From F23-B02 sp963625685 (GTDB lineage Bacteria; Bacillota; Clostridia; Oscillospirales; Oscillospiraceae), in NCBI GenBank assembly GCA_963625685.1, contig CAVFTR010000020.1, positions 1 through 23,743 of the forward strand: a DNA stretch of 23,743 bases, read 5' to 3'. A model generated the notes under the pieces. It was not told the DNA's origin. It did not search any database and was given only the letters and a program-made list of their open reading frames with translations. The position numbers were made by a program, and so were the translations under genes. This document shows positions 13,625-19,935 of the stretch, in pieces; positions within the stretch are counted from its first letter, which is position 1; every line of letters begins with the position of its first letter.

Positions 13625-15052
13625 ATGGACAACAACAAAATGGAAAAGAGGTACGGCCTGCCCACCGCGATATCCATGGTCATCGGCATCGTCATCGGCT
13701 CCGGCGTCTTCATCAAGGGCGGCAAGGTGCTGTCGCTGACGGGCGGCAACCTTATGCAGGGCATCGCGGTCGTCGGCATCGTCGGACTCATATGCATCAT
13801 CTGCTCGCTGGTCTTCGCGACCCTCGGCAGCAAGTACGAAAAGATAAACGGCGTCGTCGACTACGCGGAGCTCGCGCTCGGACCCAAGTATGCCTACTAT
13901 GTCGGCTGGTTCATGACGACGATATACGCTCCCGCGCTGGCCTCGATGCTGGCCTTCTTCTCGGCGATGATGTTTTTGCAGCTGTTCGGCATCTCCGCCA
14001 TCGACTTTGCTAACGGCCAGGTCAATGCCGTCGCCATCGGCGTGGGCGCGGGCTTTCTGATGATCGGCTACGGCATCAATGCGCTCAGCCCGAAGCTCGC
14101 CGGCAGGCTTCAGGTCGGCATGACGGTCATAAAGCTCATCCCGCTCATACTCATGGGCGTGGTCGGGACCATCGCGGGCTTTGTAAACGGCACGACGCTC
14201 GAGGTGCTCGACTACGTTAATTCCGCAGACTACGTCGCCGTCGACGGCTCGGGCTTTTTCAAGGCCATCGTCGGCTTCGCCTTCGCCTACGAGGGCTGGA
14301 TACTCGCGACGAGCATCAACTCCGAGCTCAGGGACTCCAAGAAGAACCTGCCCCGCGCGCTCATCATCGGCGCGCTGGTCACGATAATAATCTACGCGCT
14401 GTACATCTGGGCGATGAGCATCGTCGGCGACGTCGGCACGATCATCTCCACCTGGCCCTTCGGCGAGAGCCTGCCGCGCATAGCCTTCTCGGCGCTGTTC
14501 GGCAGCGTCGTCGGCACGGTCGTGTACGTGTTCATCACCATATCCTGCCTCGGCACGATGAACGGCCTGATCATGGCCTCCTGCCGCAGCATGTACTCCG
14601 TCTCCGCGCGCGGCATGGGCCCGAAGCCGGGCTTCTTCGGCCACATCGACGAGCAGAACAACTTTGCCATCAAGTCCTCCGTCATCGGCATGATGCTCGC
14701 CGGCTTCTGGTACGCCTGGACGGTCATGATGTGGATGGGCGGCCCCGGCCTGTTCGGCTCCGTGCACTCGAGCGAGTGGTTCGCCTGGGAGCCCGACGAG
14801 ATCGGCATCATCTGCCTGTACCTGATGTACATACCCATGATGATCGGCCTCATGGTCAAGGCCAAGGAGCTCAATCCGATAAAGCGCTTCGTGCTGCCCG
14901 CTTTGGGCGTCGCCTGCTGCCTGTTCTTCTGCTACGCGATATGGACCGGCTACGGCTGGAAGCAGTGCGTCGGCTTCCTGCTCTTCTTCGCCGTCGTCAT
15001 GTTCATCGGCTATCTCTTCGAGCGCTATCGCAAGGCCTCGGATAAGAAGTAA
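13625..15052 (+). CDS. APC-superfamily amino acid permease
   Basis: 475 residues, about 12 predicted membrane helices. The first helix motif I-G-I-V-I-G-S-G-V-F-I (about 17-27) is the APC substrate-site signature, followed by G-V-V-D-Y-A-E-L and, in helix 6, F-A-Y-E-G-W (A-F-A-Y-E-G). This layout fits LAT-like exchangers and amino acid/polyamine permeases; the substrate cannot be read. ATG at 13625 has gggagag about 6 nt upstream; the ATG 13 codons earlier lacks an RBS and lies in the leader hairpin. Single gene with a strong promoter; repeats follow directly and no clear terminator is seen in the first 60 bp. Confidence 0.9.
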   Translation: MDNNKMEKRYGLPTAISMVIGIVIGSGVFIKGGKVLSLTGGNLMQGIAVVGIVGLICIICSLVFATLGSKYEKINGVVDYAELALGPKYAYYVGWFMTTIYAPALASMLAFFSAMMFLQLFGISAIDFANGQVNAVAIGVGAGFLMIGYGINALSPKLAGRLQVGMTVIKLIPLILMGVVGTIAGFVNGTTLEVLDYVNSADYVAVDGSGFFKAIVGFAFAYEGWILATSINSELRDSKKNLPRALIIGALVTIIIYALYIWAMSIVGDVGTIISTWPFGESLPRIAFSALFGSVVGTVVYVFITISCLGTMNGLIMASCRSMYSVSARGMGPKPGFFGHIDEQNNFAIKSSVIGMMLAGFWYAWTVMMWMGGPGLFGSVHSSEWFAWEPDEIGIICLYLMYIPMMIGLMVKAKELNPIKRFVLPALGVACCLFFCYAIWTGYGWKQCVGFLLFFAVVMFIGYLFERYRKASDKK

Positions 15053-15138
15053 CGCACTTGCCGCAACGGGCGCCTCGCATGTAAATCATGCAAGCAGTTA
15101 TTGCCGTGTCCCGACCGGAGGCTTCCGACGCAGCCCTT

Positions 15139-15247
15139 GGCTCCCCTGTGTAAGGGGAGCTGGCAGCCGTAGGCTTACTGAGGGGTTGCCGCCCCCATTG
15201 GCTTCCCCTTGAGGGGAAGCTGTCACCGAAGGTGACTGATGAGGTGT
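15139..15247 (+). repeat. Composite intergenic hairpin repeat, copy 3
   Basis: Same two-hairpin layout as 10218-10327, with a different linker (ccgtaggcttactg). It is preceded at 15060-15120 by the second module. The gap 15053-15582 has no credible gene. Confidence 0.8.
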
Positions 15248-15283
15248 CCATAAATCGCGGCGCAAGCCGCCTGCATTATTATC

Positions 15284-15480
15284 GTAGGGAACGGGCTTGC
15301 CCGTTCCCTACAGTTCATTTTATGTTTGCCTGACGGCAAAGGATCTGATGACACCTCTTCCGTCGGCTATCGCCGACACCTTCCCCTCAAGGGGAAGGCA
15401 GCCGCTCGCCGCGGCGGGCACCCCGCATGTAAATCAAGCAAGTAATTATTGCGTCAGCCCGACCGGAAAGCGCCGACGCA
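15284..15480. repeat. Further dispersed modules before the HAD gene
   Basis: Contains the short palindrome gggaacgggcttgcccgttccc (22 bp, at about 15287-15308; partial copies at 210-225 and 5034-5052), an inverted half composite (caccttcccctcaaggggaa at about 15369-15388), and a final module with gcgtcagcccgaccgg. Confidence 0.65.
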
Positions 15481-15582
15481 GCACCTTTGGTACGCGAAAC
15501 GTAACGGTTTATGCCATTGTTCCGAACCGGGCAACGGCAATATACGTATCCGTGACTGCCTCAATTCGCCGCCAAAAAAGCC

Positions 15583-15611
15583 TTGCGGGGGTGGTGGGAG
15601 CAGGGTATAAT
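15583..15611 (+). promoter_or_regulatory. Promoter of the HAD/P-loop-CYTH operon
   Basis: Perfect TATAAT at 15606-15611 and TTGCGG at 15583-15588 with a 17-bp spacer; about 23 nt of leader before the ATG at 15641. Confidence 0.75.
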
Positions 15612-15640
15612 GGGTGCATAAACGGTAAGAGAGGTCGGCT

Positions 15641-16303
15641 ATGAGATACCCCTGTCTGGTGCTCGATCACGACGACACGGTCGTCGACAGCACCGCCACG
15701 GTCCACTACCCCTGCTTCGTCGAGTACTGCGGCATATACCACCCCGAGGTCCGCTGCACGCTCGACGAATATATAAGGTATAACTTCGAGCCCGGCATCG
15801 TCGAGTTTTTCGGCGGCATGATCGGGATGAGCGGCGAGGAAATGGAGCGCGAGCAGCGCTACTGGAACAGCTACGTCCGGCGCCACGTGCCGCGCGCCTA
15901 CGCCGGCATGCGCGAGCTGCTGCTGCGGCACAGGGCCCGGGGCGGCGCGCTGTGCGTCGTGTCGCACTCGTACACGGAGAACATTCTGCGCGACTACCGC
16001 GAAAACGGTCTGCCCGAGCCGGACCTCGTCTTCGGCTGGGACAGTCCCGCGCAGGAGCGCAAGCCCAATCCCTACCCGCTCGAGCAGATAATGAAGCGCC
16101 TCGGCTTCTCGCGCGGGGAGCTTCTCGTGCTGGACGATCTCAAGCCCGGCTACGACATGGCCAGAAGCTGCGGCGTGAGCTTTGCCGCCGCCGGCTGGGG
16201 CTATGACATCCCGGAGATCGAGAGCTTCATGCGGGCAAGCTGCGATAAATATTTCAAAACGGTCGCCGAGCTTTCCGGCTGCCTTTTCGGCGAGGAGATA
16301 TGA
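15641..16303 (+). CDS. HAD-superfamily hydrolase
   Basis: 220 residues, cytoplasmic. Motif I L-D9-H-D11-D-T-V-V-D-S carries the nucleophile and acid/base Asp; V-V-S-H-S (motif II), E-R-K-P-N-P (motif III Lys) and L-V-L-D-D-L (motif IV) are in order. The helical cap between about 17 and 90 suggests a subclass I phosphatase of the phosphoglycolate-phosphatase type, with unknown substrate. RBS gagagg about 7 nt before ATG. The stop overlaps the upstream candidate ATG of the next gene (ATGA), so the two are co-expressed. Confidence 0.88.
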   Translation: MRYPCLVLDHDDTVVDSTATVHYPCFVEYCGIYHPEVRCTLDEYIRYNFEPGIVEFFGGMIGMSGEEMEREQRYWNSYVRRHVPRAYAGMRELLLRHRARGGALCVVSHSYTENILRDYRENGLPEPDLVFGWDSPAQERKPNPYPLEQIMKRLGFSRGELLVLDDLKPGYDMARSCGVSFAAAGWGYDIPEIESFMRASCDKYFKTVAELSGCLFGEEI

Positions 16304-16305
16304 AA

Positions 16306-17412
16306 ATGAGCAAGAAAATATACCGCGTCGTGCTCACGGGCGGCCCCGCCTCGGGCAAAACGACGCTTATCAGCCGCATACTCAAGGAGTTCAAGCAGGA
16401 CGACGGCTGGCGCGTGATAACCATCCCCGAGACGGCGACGGAGCTCATCTCGGGCTTCGGCATAAACCCCTTCGGCGTGTGCATGTCCATGCTCAAGTTC
16501 CAGGACTTCGTCATCGCCGACCAGCTGCATAAGGAAAAGCTCGCGCTCGCGGCGGCGGAGGTCGTGCCGGAGGAGAAGGTGCTGATCGTGTACGACCGCG
16601 CGCTTCTGGACGACAAGGCGTATATCTCCGACGAGGAATTCGCCGAAACGCTCATGCGCGTCGGCGGCATGACCGAGAGCGAGGCGCTCGCCGGCTACGA
16701 CGCGGTCATCTACCTCGTCACCTGCGCAAAGGGCGCGGAGTTTGCCTATAACCTCGGCAACGCGGCGCGCAGCGAGTCTATAGAGTACGCCCGCGAGATC
16801 GACGACCGCACCCTGCGCGCATGGAGCTCCTACCCCGACCTGCGCATGATCGACAACTCCGTAGACTTCGAGGACAAGATAAACCGCGCCGTCGGCGAGA
16901 TATACCGCGCCGTCGGCGAGCCAGCGCCGATGCTCAAAAAGCGCAAGTACCTCATTGCGATGCCGGACATCGAGCTTCTGAAAACGCGCTACCGCGCCGC
17001 CGGCATCGACATGGTGCAGACCTACCTCGCGGTGACCAATCCCAATATCGAGCGCCGCGTCAGGCGGCAGAAGGGCAGCGGCGAGGTGCTGTATTTCTAC
17101 ACCGAAAAGCACTCGCGCCCCGACGGGACGAAGTGGGTCACGGAAAAGCGCATCAAGGAAAAGGAGTACGGCCGCTACCTGCTCGAGGCCGACCCCGCGC
17201 TGCAGAGCGTGAGCAAGACGAAGTATCGCTTCGTGTATGACAGCTGCCGCGTCGAGATAGACGTCTACCCCTTCTCGGCCGGGCGCGCCGTCATGTTCCG
17301 CTATTCGGAAAACCCGGAGCGCTCCGCGCCGCCGGAGATAGAGATCATAAGCGAGGTCACCGGCCGGCCCGAGTATAAAAACCGGCAGCTTGCGAAAACG
17401 CAGACGCTGTGA
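16306..17412 (+). CDS. P-loop NTPase fused to a CYTH-like domain
   Basis: 368 residues. The N-terminal domain (about 1-190) has Walker A T-G-G-P-A-S-G-K18-T-T and resembles the AAA_28/NadR-like kinase fold. The C-terminal domain (about 200-360) is beta-rich with Arg/Lys/Glu patches (I-E-R-R-V-R-R, E-K-R-I-K-E-K-E-Y-G-R-Y, R-F-V-Y-D, E-I-E-I-I-S-E-V), like the triphosphate-binding CYTH tunnel. I recall this P-loop plus CYTH-like layout from TTD14-type proteins. A role in nucleotide or phosphate chemistry is inferred. The ATG at 16306 has gaggag 7-8 nt upstream; the ATG at 16300 is too close to it. Confidence 0.8.
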   Translation: MSKKIYRVVLTGGPASGKTTLISRILKEFKQDDGWRVITIPETATELISGFGINPFGVCMSMLKFQDFVIADQLHKEKLALAAAEVVPEEKVLIVYDRALLDDKAYISDEEFAETLMRVGGMTESEALAGYDAVIYLVTCAKGAEFAYNLGNAARSESIEYAREIDDRTLRAWSSYPDLRMIDNSVDFEDKINRAVGEIYRAVGEPAPMLKKRKYLIAMPDIELLKTRYRAAGIDMVQTYLAVTNPNIERRVRRQKGSGEVLYFYTEKHSRPDGTKWVTEKRIKEKEYGRYLLEADPALQSVSKTKYRFVYDSCRVEIDVYPFSAGRAVMFRYSENPERSAPPEIEIISEVTGRPEYKNRQLAKTQTL

Positions 17413-17416
17413 AGGT

Positions 17417-17454
17417 AAAAAAGCACCCGACAGCCGTTGGAAGCTGCCGGGTGC
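17417..17454 (-). terminator. Terminator of the 38-residue ORF
   Basis: On the minus strand gctgtcgggtgc-type stem (pairing with gcacccggcagc, one U-G pair) is followed by TTTTTT. On the plus strand the stem has an A-C mismatch and no T-run, so it serves the minus strand. Confidence 0.75.
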
Positions 17455-17484
17455 TCAAATAATTAATTGGTCGGAATTATGAAA

Positions 17485-17601
17485 TCAAAGGCCGTTTTCG
17501 CCGAAGAACTCCATGAGGTCTTCGATCACGTCCTTGCCGGTCTGGCTTGCGCCGCCCCAAACGAGGATCTTGCCGATCTTTTCAAAAATAAACTCTAACA
17601 T
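17485..17601 (-). CDS. Small peptide gene, 38 residues, unknown
   Basis: A short frame with a strong RBS (aaggag, about 10 nt before ATG) and a dedicated terminator at 17417-17454, so it is likely expressed. The peptide starts M-L-E-F-I-F-E-K-I-G-K-I-L, an amphipathic helix, then V-W-G-G-A-S-Q-T-G-K, then an acidic helix D-V-I-E-D-L-M-E-F-F-G. It has no Cys and no obvious signal peptide. An AgrD-like or other signal or bacteriocin precursor was considered, but no processing or export gene adjoins it. A TATAAT on the minus strand at 17707-17712 may start its transcript with a leader of about 100 nt. Confidence 0.55.
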   Translation of the reverse strand: MLEFIFEKIGKILVWGGASQTGKDVIEDLMEFFGENGL

Positions 17602-17787
17602 AGTGATTTTGCTCCTTCCTGAATCGTTCCTTTTCTTCCTGTGGCCGATACATGTTTGGAAATAGTCATGCGTTCTTGTATCGCGGCTCGGCCTCTTGCC
17701 GCCTCAATTATAAAAGACGGAGCTTTTTCGCCGGTATTTCGCAAGATCCGACTGTTTACAGTTTGTTTAAGGAACGTTAATAAATAC

Positions 17788-17816
17788 TTGCACACGCGCC
17801 GCGGATGCTGTATAAT
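17788..17816 (+). promoter_or_regulatory. Promoter of the truncated tRNA-Pro
   Basis: TTGCAC (17788-17793), 17-bp spacer, perfect TATAAT (17811-17816). It still stands in front of a tRNA that is cut off. Confidence 0.8.
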
Positions 17817-17832
17817 ATTTTCCGCCGCATAT

Positions 17833-17870
17833 CCGGGTGTAGCGCAGCTGGTAGCGCGCCTGCTTTGGGA
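17833..17870 (+). pseudogene. 5' half of a tRNA-Pro(UGG), broken at the anticodon loop
   Basis: Acceptor 5' strand CCGGGTG, D arm GCGC-AGCTGGTA-GCGC, 5' anticodon strand CCTGC and loop TTTGGGA with anticodon TGG are all normal. After the loop the expected GCAGG is missing and unrelated sequence follows; no T arm or acceptor 3' strand is found before the next tRNA. A promoter lies in the right place, so the gene was once functional. Anticodon loops are known crossover points for tyrosine integrases. Confidence 0.8.
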
Positions 17871-18011
17871 GTGCCGTGGCGGTATCCGGGACGGGGCAAG
17901 GTGAAACGCCGCAAAGCCTTGCGACGCCTACGTTTGCGGGACTTTCCAAGATTGCCAAAAGCGGCATAAAAGCGGCCTTGACCACATAAATGACCACAGG
18001 CAGAAAAATCT

Positions 18012-18039
18012 TTGATTTTCTTCCCCGACGTGGTATAAT
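18012..18039 (+). promoter_or_regulatory. Promoter of the intact tRNA-Pro
   Basis: TTGATT (18012-18017), 16-bp spacer, perfect TATAAT (18034-18039), 16 bp before the tRNA. Confidence 0.75.
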
Positions 18040-18055
18040 GGCAGAAATTGAATAT

Positions 18056-18131
18056 CCGGGTGTAGCGAAGGTGGTATCGCGCTTGATTTGGGTTCAAGAG
18101 ACCGGGCGTTCGAGTCGCCCCACTCGGACCA
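18056..18131 (+). tRNA. tRNA-Pro (anticodon TGG)
   Basis: Complete cloverleaf: acceptor CCGGGTG/CACTCGG (one G-U), D stem GCGA/TCGC, anticodon stem CTTGA/TCAAG with loop TTTGGGT, T arm GGGCG-TTCGAGT-CGCCC, encoded CCA. The first 16 bp around its start match the truncated tRNA-Pro at 17831, but the D and anticodon stems differ, so it is a different gene and not a simple duplication. Confidence 0.95.
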
Positions 18132-18172
18132 AAATCCCTCTGAAATCGTTGATTTCAGAGGGATTTTTCTTA
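18132..18172 (+). terminator. Terminator of tRNA-Pro
   Basis: Perfect stem aaatccctctgaaatc/gatttcagagggattt with a 3-nt loop and T5, directly after the CCA end. Confidence 0.92.
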
Positions 18173-18238
18173 TTCTTTGTTTATTGCGACGCAAGAGGTG
18201 AAAATTGTTTGGATTAAATGCAGGCAGTTGGTTTTTCG

Positions 18239-18267
18239 ATGACAAACGTCATTGGTTGTGCTACAAT
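18239..18267 (+). promoter_or_regulatory. Promoter of the ATPase gene
   Basis: ATGACA (18239-18244), 17-bp spacer, TACAAT (18262-18267), each one base from consensus. About 25 nt of leader before the ATG at 18299. Confidence 0.65.
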
Positions 18268-18298
18268 TAGTATAGAAGTTGTTCTTTGAGGTGTGTCA

Positions 18299-19828
18299 AT
18301 GAAAATTAAAAATCTAAAAATCAAGAATTTTCGTGGATATTGTGGCGAAATTTCAATAAATTTCGACGAATTTACTGCTCTTGTTGGCAAAAACGATATT
18401 GGGAAGTCCAGTATATTGGAAGCCTTGGATGTGTTCTTTAACGATGGAAAAGGTGTTGTAAAGCTGGACAAGGAAGATGTAAATGTTGGCGCACGAGCAA
18501 ACCATGAGAACGAAATTAGCATTACAGTTTGTTTTTCAGAACTTCCAGATAGGATTGTAATTGATGCAACAAATGAAACTGCACTTTTAGATGAACATCT
18601 CTTGAATGAAGCTGGTCTGCTTGAAATTATAAGAAAATATCCAAACGGTGGAAGTGCAAAGGTATTTATCAGAGCCTTTCATCCAACGAACCCGGATTGT
18701 GCAGACTTACTCCTGAAAAAAGATAGTGAATTGCGTCAGATTATTGATTCAAGGCATATCCCCTGTGCTGACAGGACGAGGAATGCTGTGATGCGATCCG
18801 CTATATGGCAATATTATAATGATGATTTAAGAATGTCAGTTATAGATATTGACGTAACCAAGGGAGACACAAAACCGATTTGGGAAAAATTACAAAAATA
18901 TTTGCCGCTATATTCCTTGTTCCAGTCGGATCGAAAGAATAGTGATGGAGATAGCGAGGTTCAAGATCCGCTCAAGGAAGCGGTAAAAGAAATACTTCGA
19001 GATGAGGAATTACAGCGGATATTAGACGGTGTGGCCACAACTGTTGAAGGGAAACTGAGAGAAGTCGCTACTCGTACATTGGGAAAACTTCAGGAGATGA
19101 GTCCTGATATTGCCAGCACACTCAATCCGGTTATTCCTACAGTCAGTAGTTTGAAATGGGCAGATGTATTCAAAAATGTATCTATAACGAGTGACGAAAA
19201 TATACCAATCAACAAACGAGGAAGCGGTTCTAAACGCCTTATTCTGCTTAACTTCTTTCGAGCTGAAGTTGAGCGACGGCAGAGCGACGTAAATGCCGCA
19301 AGTGTGATATATGCTATCGAAGAGCCAGAAACTTCTCAGCACACAGAAAATCAGCGGAAACTGATTCATGCACTTTGGGAACTGGCACAGGCACCTAACA
19401 CTCAGGTTATCATCACAACGCATAGCGCTCCAATTGTTCGAGAACTCAATCTGTATAATATACGACTCATAAGGAATGAAAATGGCGAGAAAATTGTCGA
19501 AAATGTATCTCGGAATCAGTTACCTTATCCTTCTTTAAACGAAGTGAATTACTTGGCTTTTTCGGAACTATCTGCAGAGTACCATGATGAATTGTATGGA
19601 TACATCGATGAACAGGGATGGCTAAATGAGTATAAATCAGGAAAACCAACCCGAACTTATATCCGTTTGAATAGGGACGGCACAACAAGGGAAGAACAAA
19701 AGATTTTGAGTGAATACATTAGGCATGTAATACATCACCCTGAAAATATTAACAATACCCGTTTTACCTTAGAGGAACTCCGTCAATCTATCGAAATGAT
19801 GCGAGACTTTATATCAAGCAAAATATAA
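18299..19828 (+). CDS. OLD/RecF-like AAA ATPase with HEPN-like C-terminal motif
   Basis: 509 residues. SMC/OLD-type ATPase: Walker A L-V-G-K-N-D-I-G-K36-S-S, signature-like K-R-G-S-G-S-K-R, Walker B A-I-E-E-P-E-T-S-Q-H (about 338) and H-loop T-T-H-S (about 373). No TOPRIM motif is visible after the ATPase. The last 90 residues instead hold E-Y-I-R475-H-V-I-H479-H480-P-E-N, an R-x4-H pattern like HEPN ribonucleases, then F-T-L-E-E-L-R-Q-S-I. ATPases of this type are common phage-defence genes; that role is inferred. AT-rich codon use differs sharply from the left part of the window. ATG 18299 with gaggtg 6 nt upstream; a GTG at 18293 is less likely. Confidence 0.82.
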   Translation: MKIKNLKIKNFRGYCGEISINFDEFTALVGKNDIGKSSILEALDVFFNDGKGVVKLDKEDVNVGARANHENEISITVCFSELPDRIVIDATNETALLDEHLLNEAGLLEIIRKYPNGGSAKVFIRAFHPTNPDCADLLLKKDSELRQIIDSRHIPCADRTRNAVMRSAIWQYYNDDLRMSVIDIDVTKGDTKPIWEKLQKYLPLYSLFQSDRKNSDGDSEVQDPLKEAVKEILRDEELQRILDGVATTVEGKLREVATRTLGKLQEMSPDIASTLNPVIPTVSSLKWADVFKNVSITSDENIPINKRGSGSKRLILLNFFRAEVERRQSDVNAASVIYAIEEPETSQHTENQRKLIHALWELAQAPNTQVIITTHSAPIVRELNLYNIRLIRNENGEKIVENVSRNQLPYPSLNEVNYLAFSELSAEYHDELYGYIDEQGWLNEYKSGKPTRTYIRLNRDGTTREEQKILSEYIRHVIHHPENINNTRFTLEELRQSIEMMRDFISSKI

Positions 19829-19881
19829 AATATCAAACCAAGATAACCATGTTTTACTGTCTTCCTGGATGACGCAACAAT

Positions 19882-19925
19882 ATCACCGTCCTGAGCGTCT
19901 AATCATAAGCGCCCAGGACGGTGAT
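19882..19925. terminator. Long hairpin between convergent ATPase and integrase genes
   Basis: 12-bp stem atcaccgtcctg/caggacggtgat with an inner gcg/cgc stem. It stands between the two convergent genes; T-runs on both sides are weak, so termination is likely but not certain. Confidence 0.6.
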
Positions 19926-19935
19926 TCTGTTACTC

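Noticed and set aside
13550..14767. 405-codon minus-strand frame opposite the permease
   Set aside because: Extremely Asp/His/Arg/Ala-rich shadow of a membrane protein gene; it also covers the permease promoter.
16201..17112. 303-codon minus-strand frame opposite the HAD and P-loop genes
   Set aside because: Shadow frame; both plus-strand genes show catalytic motifs and a linked start/stop.
17485..17601. The 38-residue ORF as an AgrD-type autoinducer precursor
   Set aside because: No Cys for a thiolactone, no AgrB-like processing protein or sensor kinase nearby; kept only as an unknown small gene.
18299..19828. The ATPase as a classical OLD nuclease
   Set aside because: No TOPRIM acidic motifs were found after the ATPase domain; the C-terminal region looks HEPN-like instead.
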